A DNA stretch of 64,000 nt from Pseudomonadota bacterium (GTDB lineage Bacteria; Desulfobacterota; Binatia; Binatales; Binataceae), in assembly GCA_021324755.1 (NCBI GenBank), contig JAJPIL010000021.1, positions 1 through 64,000 of the forward strand, read 5' to 3'. The position numbers were made by a program, and so were the translations under genes. Below are positions 8,984 to 18,807 of this stretch, piece by piece. The notes under the pieces are model-generated. The model saw only the letters and a program-made list of their open reading frames with translations. It made no database searches and had not been told where the DNA came from. Within the stretch, counting starts at the first letter, position 1. The number at the start of each line of letters is the position of its first letter.

Positions 8984-9502
8984 TAGCTGACGGAGTTACT
9001 GGATGAAACATTCGGAAAATTACCTACCCATCCGGTGGCAGCCAAGAGGGATCGGGAAAATCGACATACCACCTACCGCTGGTCCGTCGGAACCCTTGCA
9101 GACCGCTTCCCAGCCAACTCGCCCTTATCAAATTATACGCGGATAAGGTCTCTGGGAAAACTACCCACCTTGGTGCCGCTGAAGCAAAAATTCTCGTTCA
9201 GCGACCGGCGGCAGCGCGCTTCGCACTCAACTCGACGCCCTCGGGGTCAGGCTATAGCGGCAGCCTCCCATATTCGATTCCGTACCCAGAGCGCGAGTTC
9301 AATGGCAAAACCCAACTTTTCCACCGGCGCCGCTTAACTTTGCGTCTCCAAGCCGCACTCGGCTAACCTCCAACAACCACGTGGCGGGCCTAACCCTCAC
9401 TTGTGCCTAGCTACTCGCGTCAGCTTTTTTACTGCGCTTCCCTTTTTAGTTTAAAAATCGTTTCGCGAAAACTAACAGACAACTGGCACCCAGATGCGCC
9501 AT
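8857..9502. other. Long poorly coding stretch between the small gene and bioD
   Basis: No recognisable gene. Apart from the remnant at 8854-8983 there is one candidate on the plus strand, 9003-9146: ATG preceded by ACGGAG, 47 Pro-rich residues. Its composition is weak. A perfect 10-base palindrome TTTCGCGAAA lies at 9461-9470 just beyond the bioD stop. No tRNA or known ncRNA motif was seen. Confidence 0.3.
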
Positions 9503-10189
9503 TTATCTGAGCCCAAGCACGGACAACATTTTGTCGACGCTTTCTTGCGAAAGCGTTCCCTGGTAAGAGACGCGGCCAAGGCATCGCTCAGAGACAAGGC
9601 GACTGAGCGAAGCGGCGTTGCTGAGGCTCGCCGGCGTGGGCTGCGCTTCAATATCGTTCAAAACATAGCCGAGAATCGGTACACCTTTATTTTTGGCATA
9701 GGATAGGGACAAAACTGCACTGTTGAGACATCCTAAACGATTTCCGACGACTAAAATCAACTGCGACCCAAGCCTTGCGGCAAGGTCGGCATAGTCCTTT
9801 CCCCAGGCGATCGGCACCGCAATCCCGCCAGCGCCTTCCACCAAAACAATATCGTGGAAAGCTTTAAGCGATTGAAAACACTCCTCGATTACGTCGAAGC
9901 TCGGCTCTGCTCTGCCCTCCATCTGCGCGGCCACGGCCGGAGCCACTGGCGTGCTGTAACGGAAGGGGCAAATGGTGTCCAAGTTAGCTCGACACTCGCT
10001 TGCTTGGCGCAGCGCGAGCGCATCGGCCGGCTCGAGCTCATCGCCTCGGACAACGCATCCCGTCTCCGCAGGCTTCATAACGGCAACTCGCAAGCCTTGC
10101 CCGCTCAACAACCGCGCCAACTCGCAACCGATCTTGGTTTTGCCCACGCCGGTGTCGGTTCCGGATATCAAAACCGCCGCTTTACCCAT
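9503..10189 (-). CDS. bioD: Dethiobiotin synthetase
   Basis: A 228-residue ATP-dependent enzyme closing the ureido ring of biotin: DAPA plus CO2 to dethiobiotin. The P-loop 'ISGTDTGVGKTKIGCELARL' starts at residue 8; 'VAVMKPAETGC' and 'DIVLVEGAGGIAVPIAWG' are the other nucleotide/substrate segments. Length is normal. It is the last gene of a minus-strand bioF-bioA-bioD set, 172 bases after bioA. No BioB or BioC gene occurs in the window. Confidence 0.95.
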   Translation of the reverse strand: MGKAAVLISGTDTGVGKTKIGCELARLLSGQGLRVAVMKPAETGCVVRGDELEPADALALRQASECRANLDTICPFRYSTPVAPAVAAQMEGRAEPSFDVIEECFQSLKAFHDIVLVEGAGGIAVPIAWGKDYADLAARLGSQLILVVGNRLGCLNSAVLSLSYAKNKGVPILGYVLNDIEAQPTPASLSNAASLSRLVSERCLGRVSYQGTLSQESVDKMLSVLGLR

Positions 10190-10361
10190 CGATCTCAGCT
10201 CCCTACAAACCCAGGACCAGGCACGCTTAAGCTCCGGTCTCTTTGGTGTTTAAGACTCCCCTTGCGGTAAAATTAAAACTCCGCTTCAGTCATCACGGCT
10301 CTATGCGCTCTGACATACTGGAATTTTCAGCCGCCCGCACGGTTTTGTGCGACTTCGTCTT

Positions 10362-11729
10362 TTAGGAACTTTGCGTCACCTCTTTGACTCCGTCTGCGAC
10401 CGCGCGAACGAGCTGCTCGAGTTCGTCCTCGGTTATGGACAGAGGCGGCATCAGTACGACGACGTTCCCCAAAGGCCGAATTATCACGCCTCCTTTACGC
10501 GCGGCGCGAGCGACACGCGCGCCCACTTGTTCACGCGGCGGGTAGGAAATTTTGCGCTCCACATCTTGCATCAGTTCTATGCCAACCATCAGACCGCACT
10601 GCCTAATATCTGCAACATGCTCAAGCCCGCCAAATTCTTCCTGCAAAAGACGGCCGAGAAGCTCGATACGTGGCGCGAGTCTTTCCAGTATCGCCTCTTT
10701 GCGGAAAAGCCGCAAATTGGCGATCGCCACTGCTGCTGCCAAGGGGTTACCCGTATAGGTATGTCCGTAATAGAAAGCGCGAAAATCCTCGACTTCTCCC
10801 AAGAAAGCCGCGAAAACGTTTTCCGTGGTAACGGTTGCAGCAAGCGGAAGGTAGCCACCCGTGATTCCCTTACCTAGGCAAATAAAGTCCGGGGTAACGC
10901 CGGCGTGCTCGCAGGCAAACATCCTGCCAGTACGACCAAAGCCCGTCGCCACCTCGTCAAAAATCACTAGCGCCCCTGCCTCCCGCGCCATCGCGGCCAT
11001 CTGGCGCAAGTATTCGGCGGGATGGGTCCACATGCCAGCGGCTCCCTGAACCATCGGCTCGATCACAAGCGCCGCTATCCGTTCACGATTGTCTTCGATT
11101 ACTTTTTTTGCGGCGGCCAACGAAGCCTGCAGCGCCTGTTCGTGGGAAAGCCCGCGATACAACCGGAAAATCAGAGGAGGGTCGACCTTGAGCACCGGGA
11201 ACAGTAGCGGCCGCACGAAACGATGGAATCCTTCGCTGTAACCTAGGCTGACGGAGCCTATGGTGTCGCCGTGGTAGGACTCAGTCAAAGTCAAAAATAG
11301 CGTGCGCTGCGGAGCGCCGGAAAGCTGCCAGTACTGAATCGCCATTCGCAGAGCTACTTCGACCGCCTCCGCGCCAGAATCCGAGTAAAAGACGCGCTTG
11401 AGCCCCTTAGGCACGACGGCGACAAGTTCCTCAGCGAGCTCGATTGCGGGTACGTTGGACAAGCCGAGCATCGTAGAATGGGCGATTCGATCAAGCTGTT
11501 CGCGTATTGCCGCATCGAGTTCAGGCTTGCGATGTCCGTGGACATTGCACCAAAGCGATGAAACTCCATCCAAAAAGCGTCGCCCCAGGACGTCAATAAG
11601 GAAGTTGCCTTCGCCCTGCGCAATGATGATCGGATCGTCCTGCAACCACGCCTTCATCTGGGTGAAGGGATGCCATAGAAACGCGTGATCGAGCTCTTTA
11701 AGCCTCAAGTATCGTTCACTTTCCGTCAT
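10362..11729 (-). CDS. bioA: Adenosylmethionine-8-amino-7-oxononanoate aminotransferase
   Basis: A 455-residue PLP aminotransferase that makes DAPA from KAPA using SAM as amino donor. Diagnostic segments are '[15 protein letters not shown]' at the N-terminus, '[19 protein letters not shown]', '[17 protein letters not shown]', '[13 protein letters not shown]', '[15 protein letters not shown]' and the PLP-lysine '[18 protein letters not shown]'. The frame is open for 30 more codons to a TTG at 11819, which would overlap bioF. The family alignment starts at the ATG at 11729, so the short form is preferred. Middle gene of the bioF-A-D set. Confidence 0.94.
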   Translation of the reverse strand: MTESERYLRLKELDHAFLWHPFTQMKAWLQDDPIIIAQGEGNFLIDVLGRRFLDGVSSLWCNVHGHRKPELDAAIREQLDRIAHSTMLGLSNVPAIELAEELVAVVPKGLKRVFYSDSGAEAVEVALRMAIQYWQLSGAPQRTLFLTLTESYHGDTIGSVSLGYSEGFHRFVRPLLFPVLKVDPPLIFRLYRGLSHEQALQASLAAAKKVIEDNRERIAALVIEPMVQGAAGMWTHPAEYLRQMAAMAREAGALVIFDEVATGFGRTGRMFACEHAGVTPDFICLGKGITGGYLPLAATVTTENVFAAFLGEVEDFRAFYYGHTYTGNPLAAAVAIANLRLFRKEAILERLAPRIELLGRLLQEEFGGLEHVADIRQCGLMVGIELMQDVERKISYPPREQVGARVARAARKGGVIIRPLGNVVVLMPPLSITEDELEQLVRAVADGVKEVTQSS

Positions 11730-11808
11730 AAACGTTCTCGACAATGGTCTCGACTGATGCCAAAGATACGATTTCGCCGCAGTGTAGGACTGAATTGCGA
11801 CATTGTCC

Positions 11809-12993
11809 TTATCCGTCAATAAGCCTCAGTTCTCGTCCGGCCTCGACAAAGGCACTCAAAGCGCGCTCAAGTTGGGCGCGGGTGTGACCCGCGGTGGGCG
11901 TTACGCGAAGCCGCGCCGTACCCCAAGGGACCGTGGGCGGACGAATGGCGCTGACGAAGACGCCTCGCTCATAAAGCTTCTGCCCAAGCGCGAAAGCCAC
12001 GTCCGACTCGCCAACAATCACGGGAAGAATGGGCGATGAACTGTGCCCTAAATTGAAGCCCGCCTTGAGCAGTCCCGCGCGCAAGTGAGAAGCGTTTTGC
12101 CAAAGCTGTTTTATTCGCTGTGGCTCGTCAGCCATAACTTTAAGCGCGGCATTAGCCGCTGCAGCCATCAGTGGTGAGATCCCCGTCGTATAGATAAAGC
12201 TTCTGGCACGATTAATCAGAAAATCTATTAGCGCGCGCGACCCTACGACATAAGCTCCATACGAGCCCAGGGCCTTGCTAAGCGTTCCCATCCGAATCTC
12301 GATTTCGCTCTCCAGGCCGAGCGCGCTCGCAAGTCCCGCTCCACCCGGTCCGAATACCCCTACCGCATGAGCCTCGTCGATCATTACGGACGCGCCATAT
12401 CGCTTAGCCAAGACGACGATTTCCCGCAAGGGAGCAACGTCGCCGTCCATGCTAAAGACCGAGTCGGTAACGATAAGTTTGCGGCGCGCGTCGCCTGACT
12501 CCTTGAGCAAAGCTTCAAGATGGTCAGGGTCGCAATGCCGGTAGATACGTACCGTAGCTCGACTCAGCCGACAGCCGTCAATCAGGCTTGCATGGTTGAG
12601 TTCGTCACTAAAGATCACGTCGCCTCGGCCCACAAGCGCGGTTATAACGCCGAGGTTGGCAAGGTAACCCGATCCGAACACTAAAGCAGCTTCCGCCTTT
12701 TTAAAGCGGCATAAACTTTGCTCAAGCTCATGCACTGGCTCGAGGCTTCCCGCCACCAGCCTTGAGGCGCCCGCCCCCACGCCATAACGCTCCACGGCCT
12801 CGATCGCCGCACGCTTGAGTGCCGGATGGTCTGCGAGATCGAGATAGTTATTTGAGCAGAGCAAAATCACTTCTCTGCCGTTTACTTTCGTCTGTGGGGC
12901 GGAAGGTCCTTCCAGCACCCTCAGGTAGCGACGTAGAGATTGTTGCTCCAGCGCGTCCAGTGACTGTCTTAACTCGTCGTCAAGCCTGTACAT
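11809..12993 (-). CDS. bioF: 8-amino-7-oxononanoate synthase
   Basis: A 394-residue alpha-oxoamine synthase condensing pimeloyl thioester with alanine to KAPA in biotin synthesis. Visible family features: 'LLCSNNYLDLADHPALK', 'GVGAGASRLVAGSLEPVHELE', 'VFSMDGDVAPLREIV', 'ASVMIDEAHAVGVFGPGG' and the PLP-lysine region 'RMGTLSKALGSYGAYVVGS'. It is the first gene of the minus-strand biotin set. A GGAAG lies about ten bases upstream of the ATG. I saw no clear BirA operator palindrome in the ~250 bases upstream. Glycine C-acetyltransferase is the main alternative, but bioA and bioD next door decide for bioF. Confidence 0.94.
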   Translation of the reverse strand: MYRLDDELRQSLDALEQQSLRRYLRVLEGPSAPQTKVNGREVILLCSNNYLDLADHPALKRAAIEAVERYGVGAGASRLVAGSLEPVHELEQSLCRFKKAEAALVFGSGYLANLGVITALVGRGDVIFSDELNHASLIDGCRLSRATVRIYRHCDPDHLEALLKESGDARRKLIVTDSVFSMDGDVAPLREIVVLAKRYGASVMIDEAHAVGVFGPGGAGLASALGLESEIEIRMGTLSKALGSYGAYVVGSRALIDFLINRARSFIYTTGISPLMAAAANAALKVMADEPQRIKQLWQNASHLRAGLLKAGFNLGHSSSPILPVIVGESDVAFALGQKLYERGVFVSAIRPPTVPWGTARLRVTPTAGHTRAQLERALSAFVEAGRELRLIDG

Positions 12994-13243
12994 TCCTTAT
13001 CTTCCAACCGTTGAACGCTCCTTTACAGATGCGCCACACTGCAACTCCCCGCCTGGCATCACCGAGCCGCAACCTAAGTCGAGCGAAGAGACCTTCCCAT
13101 GAGGTCAATATCCAAAAAAGGTACGACTCGGCCGTTGGCTAAGGCGGCAAAATGCACGAAAAGCCTCTTGCAAAACCAAGCTCCAGTAAGGCAGCACGCC
13201 ACTGTTTCAGAAGTATGCCGTCAGCGGGCGATATGGAGCCCCC

Positions 13244-14404
13244 CTAAGGTGAAGGCCTCAAGTCAGGTCCAACGCCGGACCGGGAATCACCACCACTCTG
13301 GCCGCCGACGACCGTATTCGGCGCTCCTTGGCATGAGGCGGTCGTGCCTCGCGACGTATCAGAGCTTGCGGTGAACGGATGCGATAAGCTGTAGAACGCC
13401 CGCATGAAGGACAAACCCCATCCGCCTCCACTGAAAACGGAGTCAAGCCGGTCGTACAGCGTGGGGTCGTTAATCATTTTGCCCAACGTTCCTTGACCGG
13501 AATCAATCTTGTAAAGCACTCGTTTGAGCTCCTGTGAGATCTGCTCAAGGTCGCCGATGATTCGGTCGGCAAGCACGGGGTCTTCGGCGAGACGCGGAAT
13601 TAGACCGCGAGCGCGCTCCATGCGTGCCGTCAGATTATCCAGCCGGTCGGCCGTAACTCGCAAAGAAGCAATCGAGGCGGCCAGATCGGACATGATTTTA
13701 GGCCCGTTGCTCTGATTGCTGAAAGCGGCACTGGCAAGACTACGACCGTGCATCAGTTGGCTGAGAAGCTTGTCGAGGCTTTGCGTCGTATGGTCTATGT
13801 GGTCGAGAGTGTGCTTCAGGTCGGCTAGCGACATGCCTGCGCCACTTTCGTCGCCACGTATCAGCTCGCTCAAAAGCCCGTGGCCGCTCTGGAGCTCGGC
13901 TAGGATCGCCCGCATCGAGCCGGCGATAAAATAGAGATTGGCCAGAAAGTCACGGGTGTCTTGTCGGCCAACCAGAGCTTCGTAGTCTAACGGGTCGCGG
14001 GCCTCGAGCACTGCTCCCGGCGGGGCCAACGGCGCCTGCGGACTTCCGGGCGTCAGTTCGACAAACTTGTCGCCTAGAAGTCCGAGAGTTTCGATCTGAG
14101 CGTGCGAGTCTGCTCGAACGCGCTGTGCGGCGGCTTTGTCGACCCACATTTTGACGATAATGTAATCCGCACGAGGGTCACTGGGAAAAGCGATCGAGTC
14201 GACCGCGCCTATGGTTACTCCGGAAAGCGCGACTGGAGCGCCGGCTTGCAAACCGTTGACGCGATGGAAGTGGGCTTGGAAGGTCACCGTGGAGGTAAAC
14301 ACGCGTGTTTTGCGGCCGGCCAGAACGACAACGGTCATGAGCACCGCGATGCCGGCAAGCATCACTGCGCCCACCCTAAACGTTGTACTTCGCGTGGAGA
14401 CCAT
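13244..14404 (-). CDS. mlaD: MlaD-like MCE-domain phospholipid transport protein
   Basis: A 386-residue MCE (MlaD) family protein, the periplasmic lipid-binding part of an Mla-type ABC system that moves phospholipids between the two membranes. There is one N-terminal membrane segment (about residues 10-30), then the MCE domain with 'ALSGVTIGAVDSIAF' and 'IETLGLLGDKFVELTPGS'. A long helical region follows, rich in 'LKHTLDHIDHTTQSLDKLL'-type heptads, and then a disordered Ser/Gly-rich tail. It is the last gene of mlaE-mlaF-mlaD, 24 bases after mlaF. No mlaB or mlaC follows. Confidence 0.93.
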   Translation of the reverse strand: MVSTRSTTFRVGAVMLAGIAVLMTVVVLAGRKTRVFTSTVTFQAHFHRVNGLQAGAPVALSGVTIGAVDSIAFPSDPRADYIIVKMWVDKAAAQRVRADSHAQIETLGLLGDKFVELTPGSPQAPLAPPGAVLEARDPLDYEALVGRQDTRDFLANLYFIAGSMRAILAELQSGHGLLSELIRGDESGAGMSLADLKHTLDHIDHTTQSLDKLLSQLMHGRSLASAAFSNQSNGPKIMSDLAASIASLRVTADRLDNLTARMERARGLIPRLAEDPVLADRIIGDLEQISQELKRVLYKIDSGQGTLGKMINDPTLYDRLDSVFSGGGWGLSFMRAFYSLSHPFTASSDTSRGTTASCQGAPNTVVGGQSGGDSRSGVGPDLRPSP

Positions 14405-14428
14405 CGGGAGTCCCAGGAGCGAGGTTCA

Positions 14429-15181
14429 CTAAAGGGCTGTTCTGACGAACTCTCTCACAAGTTCGTCATCCGAGCGGCGCACTTCCTCTTCGGTGCCTAC
14501 AAATCGAACTTTTCCCTGGTCGAGCAAAGCGAACCGGTCGCCCACCACAAAGGCGCTCTTGAGATCGTGCGTCACAACCACAGAGGTGAAGCCTAGCCGT
14601 TTTTGCAGCCCGCGTATCAGTAAATTTATCTTGTGCGTAACGAGCGGATCCAGCCCCGTTGTTGGCTCGTCGTACAGCACGGCTTGAGGCTCAAGAGCTA
14701 AAGCCCGAGCCAGAGCCACCCGCTTACGCATCCCACCGGAAAGCTCAGCCGGAAGCAATCGCTCGGCACCTTCCAGCTCAACCATCGCGAGCAACTCTTT
14801 CACCCGGGCCGCGATCCGCGACTCCTGCATTGTTGTGTGTTCGCGCAGCGGGTAGGCGACATTTTCAAAAACAGTCAGCGAGTCGAAAAGCCCTCCCATT
14901 TGGAAAACTATCCCGATACGCTTGCGGACTGGAGCCATCTCGTCCTCGCTCAGCCCGCTCAGCGGGATGCCTTGAACGAAGACTTCGCCCGCATCCGGGC
15001 GAAGCAAACCATTCAAATGACGCAAAAGCACCGTCTTGCCGGCCCCGCTTGCGCCCAAGACTACCACTGTCTCGCCTTCCAGCACGTCGAGGTCGATGCC
15101 GGCTAGCACTACTTTGCCATTGAAGGATTTTCTAAGCTCGCGAATCGAAAAAAACGGTCGTCTAGTGCCTCCTTGAGTCAT
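14429..15181 (-). CDS. mlaF: Mla-type ABC transporter ATP-binding protein
   Basis: A 250-residue ABC ATPase of the MlaF class. Walker A 'VLGASGAGKTVLLRHLNGL' is at about residue 36. The Q-loop region is 'IGIVFQMGGLFDSLTVFENV', the signature 'LSGGMRKRVALARALALEP' and Walker B 'AVLYDEPTTGLDP'. The 'QMGGLFDSLTVFENVAYPLRE' stretch is typical of MlaF/MkL-type ATPases rather than general importers. Its ATG overlaps the stop of mlaE (ATGA), showing tight coupling. It would power the MlaE permease and MlaD assembly. Confidence 0.95.
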   Translation of the reverse strand: MTQGGTRRPFFSIRELRKSFNGKVVLAGIDLDVLEGETVVVLGASGAGKTVLLRHLNGLLRPDAGEVFVQGIPLSGLSEDEMAPVRKRIGIVFQMGGLFDSLTVFENVAYPLREHTTMQESRIAARVKELLAMVELEGAERLLPAELSGGMRKRVALARALALEPQAVLYDEPTTGLDPLVTHKINLLIRGLQKRLGFTSVVVTHDLKSAFVVGDRFALLDQGKVRFVGTEEEVRRSDDELVREFVRTAL

Positions 15182-15945
15182 AAAGAGAAAGAAAGAAGAA
15201 GTTTGGTAAGGAAAAAGTCGGAAACCAGGATGCTTACCGAGGCTGCTACCACCGTGGCTGTCGTCGCCCGGCCGACGCCGTCAGCGCCTCCGGTCACGTT
15301 AAGGCCCTTTTCGCAGGCGATAATCGCGATCAGATAGCCGAAGACAACCGCCTTGAACAGCCCGCCGAAAACGTCGCGAAGCTGCGTCATCTGCATCAAC
15401 GAGCTAAAAAAGTAGGTAGCACTCAGGCCAAGCTCCGTCACCCCTATAAGCATTCCACCAATAATCCCGAACGCGTCGGCGATAAGCGTGAGAACAGGCA
15501 ACATCACCATCGTGGCCAACACTCTGGGGACTACCAGCTTCTTGACCGGGTTGACTGCAAGGGCGCGCAATGCGTCGATCTGTTCGGTCACCTTCATCGA
15601 GCCCAGCTCTGCCGTAATCCCTGCACCTACTCGTCCACCGATCATCAAAGCCGTAAGCACAGGCCCCATCTCGCGAAACAGTGTCAACCCCATAAGGCGG
15701 CTCACGTAAATTTTGGCGCCGAACTTGGCAAGCAATGTGCCGGTTTGAAGCGCCAAGACCATGCCGCTGAAAATCGCGGTGAGATTGACGATACTGAGCG
15801 ACCTCACGCCTATATTGTCTAATTGCTCCACCACCAAGCGGCTCCCCAATGGGCGGCGAAATAGCTGGCGGACGAAACTGAGCGTTAGCAAGCCCACCTC
15901 GCCAACTTCGATTACAAATCTCGCCATAGCTTCGGTCATACCCAT
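15178..15945 (-). CDS. mlaE: Mla-type ABC transporter permease
   Basis: A 255-residue inner-membrane permease of the MlaE family with about five membrane segments. Conserved stretches include 'FSGMVLALQTG', 'LFREMGPVLTALMIGGRVGA', 'AELGSMKVTEQIDALRALAV' and 'VPRVLATMVMLPVLTLIAD'; the EQIDAL motif is the ATPase-coupling element of the family. It is the first gene of the minus-strand mlaEFD operon. Its start is 76 bases from the divergently transcribed GGCT-like gene, so the promoters must share this short gap. Confidence 0.95.
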   Translation of the reverse strand: MGMTEAMARFVIEVGEVGLLTLSFVRQLFRRPLGSRLVVEQLDNIGVRSLSIVNLTAIFSGMVLALQTGTLLAKFGAKIYVSRLMGLTLFREMGPVLTALMIGGRVGAGITAELGSMKVTEQIDALRALAVNPVKKLVVPRVLATMVMLPVLTLIADAFGIIGGMLIGVTELGLSATYFFSSLMQMTQLRDVFGGLFKAVVFGYLIAIIACEKGLNVTGGADGVGRATTATVVAASVSILVSDFFLTKLLLSFSL

Positions 15946-16021
15946 TGGTAGAAAATCTTCGCTATTTGGTTATCATGTCGTTCTAGGTGGCTCGCGCTTG
16001 GATGGCGCATGCGCAGGGTAT

Positions 16022-16375
16022 ATGGCACACGAGGTAAGCGGCAACGACCAAATTCTGTTCGTTTATGGAACTTTGATGGATCCGACGTTACGTCGCCGCT
16101 TACTCGGCCGCGACGTCCGGGTTGAAAGAGGAATCTTAACGGGCTTCAGGCGCCGCAAAAATCGCCATTTCTATATTACACGAGAAGCGCGGGCTTTTGT
16201 GGAGGGTTTGCTTCTTTTCGAACTGAGCAACCAGGACTTAATCCGCCTCGACCAGTACGAAGAGGTACCCCATCTCTACACCCGGGAAAAGCTGACAGTT
16301 AGTAGCTCGTCGAATCATCGATACCTTGCGTGGGTGTACCTGCCAACCCAGCGCCTGTTGAGCTTTTCAGCCTGA
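16022..16375 (+). CDS. Gamma-glutamylcyclotransferase-like (AIG2/GGCT) protein
   Basis: A 117-residue GGCT-like protein. The N-terminal 'ILFVYGTLMDPTLRRRLLGR' is the signature loop of the fold. 'LLLFELSNQDLIRLDQYEE' contains the Asp-x-x-Glu segment that holds the usual catalytic acid, followed by 'LYTREKLTV' and 'YLAWVYLP'. Members act on gamma-glutamyl amines or dipeptides, but the substrate here cannot be read from sequence. The ATG at 16022 has AGGG six bases upstream; longer frames upstream run through the mlaE start region and are rejected. Confidence 0.82.
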   Translation: MAHEVSGNDQILFVYGTLMDPTLRRRLLGRDVRVERGILTGFRRRKNRHFYITREARAFVEGLLLFELSNQDLIRLDQYEEVPHLYTREKLTVSSSSNHRYLAWVYLPTQRLLSFSA

Positions 16376-16524
16376 AGCAGCGAACCCCGCCAGGCAAGGC
16401 GATTGACCTCGTCAACTTTTGTTCGAATCGCTCGCGCGGGCACCTCTACTGCTCGGGTGCCCGCGCAAATTTTACCGCGAAGTCTTGTTCGAGCGCCTCG
16501 CAGCAACCGCCCTGTCAGGACTTG

Positions 16525-17430
16525 CTAAGCTTTCAGGAGATGCTCAACGAACCAGTCACGAGCGGCACCTGCCGCTTGCTCGAAGTCCTTTACGTAGGCG
16601 TCGAAATGGCCGCCTTTGAGGAGCACCAACTTCTTGGGTTCAAGAGCTCGCTCATAGGCCCTTAACGCCTCGTCCGCGACGGTCAAATGGTCCCCAGCTG
16701 CCACGACCATCAATAGCGGCGTTGGGCTGATGTATTCGATATAGGCACCCGGCTCGTACTCCATGAACATCTCGACCGAGCGCAGAGTCACTTCGTTGCG
16801 CCAGGCTGGTGCCCGGGTTCGGGCGGTTTCAGTGAACCACTCATAAGAGTCTCGGGTCGGCAGCGCGCACGGCGTCGTGGTCGGATCTTCGGCTACCACT
16901 GCGATCATCGCGGGCGGCTTGCCTGCGTAACGGGCTTTGCGGTCGTCTTCGAACATTTTTTGTACGGTTGCTATCATATCGGCGCGGATAAGGCGGCGCG
17001 CATTGCGATGCCCGCTAATCAGTGGCACCTGCGAAACCACGCATTTGATACGTCTATCGATCGCTCCGAGAACCAGCACATGGGCACCGCTATAACTTGA
17101 GCCCCAAACACCGATTCGAGCTTCGTCAACTTCGCGAAGCGTAGTGGCAAAGGTAATCGCGTCCCGATAGTCACGGACCTGTCGCCAAGGGTCGATTTCA
17201 TAGCGTGGCGTGCCGTCGCTGGCGCCGAAATTGCGGTTATCGAAAACGATTACCCCAAGACCCGCGGCGGAAAAAACTTCTGCGTACCTATCGAGGTAAT
17301 TTTCCTTCAAGGCGGAAAACCCATGTGCCATAACAATCGTCGGCACTGGTCCCGCCTTCCCGTCAGGCAAGTAATGCCATCCACGAAGCGTTACCCCATC
17401 TTCGGTCTTAAATTCGATATCTCTGCGCAT
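16525..17430 (-). CDS. Alpha/beta hydrolase, S15/FrsA-like
   Basis: A 301-residue serine hydrolase. 'TIVMAHGFSALKENYLD' forms the oxyanion-hole region, 'GVWGSSYSGAHVLVLGAI' carries the nucleophile Ser (GxSxxG), 'LLMVVAAGDHLT' the acid Asp and 'LLKGGHFDAYVKDF' the catalytic His. There is no signal peptide, so it should be cytoplasmic. A lid-like insertion spans about residues 140-215. The substrate is unknown; it is close to the dienelactone hydrolase/X-Pro dipeptidyl-peptidase-like group. It stands alone between the GGCT-like gene and the E1 pair. Confidence 0.85.
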   Translation of the reverse strand: MRRDIEFKTEDGVTLRGWHYLPDGKAGPVPTIVMAHGFSALKENYLDRYAEVFSAAGLGVIVFDNRNFGASDGTPRYEIDPWRQVRDYRDAITFATTLREVDEARIGVWGSSYSGAHVLVLGAIDRRIKCVVSQVPLISGHRNARRLIRADMIATVQKMFEDDRKARYAGKPPAMIAVVAEDPTTTPCALPTRDSYEWFTETARTRAPAWRNEVTLRSVEMFMEYEPGAYIEYISPTPLLMVVAAGDHLTVADEALRAYERALEPKKLVLLKGGHFDAYVKDFEQAAGAARDWFVEHLLKA

Positions 17431-17778
17431 CTAAGAATCGCTCCTTTTGCTGAAAAATGCCAAAACCTAGCCCACGGCAATCGTGGCTAACCATACGGGT
17501 GTAGCGCACCAACCCTATGATCGCCAAGCTTTTTGCGCTTGGCATTCCACAAAAATTTACCCTATTACCTCAGGCTCATCGCTTACGCTTTGGTAAACCT
17601 TTTCACCCCTGGCTGAACGCAAAATCCGAACGTAGGTCGCCTGTACTCGATTCGCCCCGTGGTTCGCGCCGCTGAGCGAGCGAATTAAGCGAATCAGCTA
17701 GAGAGCAGAACATAGCCGTGACATACTCGGGCCTTCGTGCTTTGCATGCGCTCGAATTCCCGATGCGCAGGTGTGAAG
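17431..17778. other. Intergenic region downstream of the E1 genes
   Basis: No gene seen. A hairpin with a perfect 7-bp stem (GCCAAGC / GCTTGGC, 17523-17543) and a T-rich loop could terminate the E1 transcript. A shorter imperfect hairpin lies near 17465-17495. Confidence 0.4.
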
Positions 17779-18807
17779 TTAAGCCGACCGGGCGACCTTG
17801 TTCTCTTTGCCGACTGAAGCCTTGGCTTCCTGGTAAATACGCTCGACACTGGGGATGACGGCATTTTCAAGCGGCTCAGAGAAGGGAATCGGTACGTCGG
17901 GCACCGCAACACGCCGGATAGGCTCCTTGAGCGCGGCAAAGGCTTCGGCCTGAATACGAAAGGCAAGTTCGCCAGTCATGCCAAAGCTTTGGTAATCCTC
18001 GTCCACTATCAGCACTCGTCCAGTTTTACGAGCAGACTCCACCAAAGTCTGCGAGTCGAGAGGCACAAGCGTGCGCACGTCGATGACCTCGACCGAAATA
18101 CCGTCGTGCTCGAGCCGCTCGGCAGCCTTTAGGCTTCGATGTACCATCAAGCCGGCCGATATGATGGTAAGGTCCGAGCCTTCGCGGCGCACGGCAGCTT
18201 TGCCGAATTCGAGCGCGTACGGCTCCTCCGGCACCTCTTCTTCATCGCCTTCGAAGGGCAGAAATGGGAGTCCGGTCAGCAGTTTGTGCCCGAAAATTAT
18301 CACCGGATTTGGATCGCGCAGCGCGGCGACCGTAAATCCCTTCGCGTCGAAGGCGGTGGATGGAATCACGATTTTGAAGCCTGGCGTATGGGAGAAAAGC
18401 CCGTAGAGCACTTGCGAATGCTGCCCGGCGTCGCCGTAACCGCCGCCGATCGCGGTCAGGACCGTCACCGGCATGGCGAACTGTCCGCCCGACATGTAGT
18501 GGTTTTTGGCCATGTGGTTGTACATCTGGTCGAAGCCAGCTCCGAGAAAGTCGACGAACATCAGCGAGACCACCGGATGAAGACCTGCGGCAGCCGCGCC
18601 GACCGCCATCCCCATGAAGGTCTGCTCGGTTATGGGAGTATCGATTACTCGGTCGCGCCCGTATTTCTTATGCAGCCCCATGGTGAAGCCAAACACGGCA
18701 CCCCAGTAGGTGACGTCCTCGCCGAGCACGACGATATCACGGTTTTTTCCCATCTCCTGGTCGATGGCTTCAGCTATTCCAAAAGCGATGCCACGTAACT
18801 TTCTCAT
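17779..18807 (-). CDS. 2-oxoacid/acetoin dehydrogenase E1 component, beta subunit
   Basis: A 342-residue E1 beta subunit of the pyruvate/acetoin/branched-chain dehydrogenase family, forming the thiamine diphosphate site with E1 alpha. Features: 'DIVVLGEDVTYWGAVFGFT', 'DTPITEQTFMGMAVGAAAAG', 'QMYNHMAKNHYMSGGQFAMP', 'LYGLFSHTPGFKIVIPSTA' and the C-terminal transketolase-C domain 'RVLIVDEDYQSFGMTGELAF'. It overlaps E1 alpha by four bases (ATGA). No E2 or E3 gene adjoins, so the substrate and complex partners are not shown. Acetoin- or pyruvate-type function is most likely. Confidence 0.9.
   Translation of the reverse strand: MRKLRGIAFGIAEAIDQEMGKNRDIVVLGEDVTYWGAVFGFTMGLHKKYGRDRVIDTPITEQTFMGMAVGAAAAGLHPVVSLMFVDFLGAGFDQMYNHMAKNHYMSGGQFAMPVTVLTAIGGGYGDAGQHSQVLYGLFSHTPGFKIVIPSTAFDAKGFTVAALRDPNPVIIFGHKLLTGLPFLPFEGDEEEVPEEPYALEFGKAAVRREGSDLTIISAGLMVHRSLKAAERLEHDGISVEVIDVRTLVPLDSQTLVESARKTGRVLIVDEDYQSFGMTGELAFRIQAEAFAALKEPIRRVAVPDVPIPFSEPLENAVIPSVERIYQEAKASVGKENKVARSA

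Noticed and set aside
9035-9337. 100-codon plus-strand frame upstream of bioD
   Set aside because: The composition is Arg/Ser/Pro-rich without any family pattern or Shine-Dalgarno; it looks like non-coding DNA.
16315-16506. tRNA-like TTCGAATC near 16420
   Set aside because: The flanking bases do not form a T-stem or cloverleaf.
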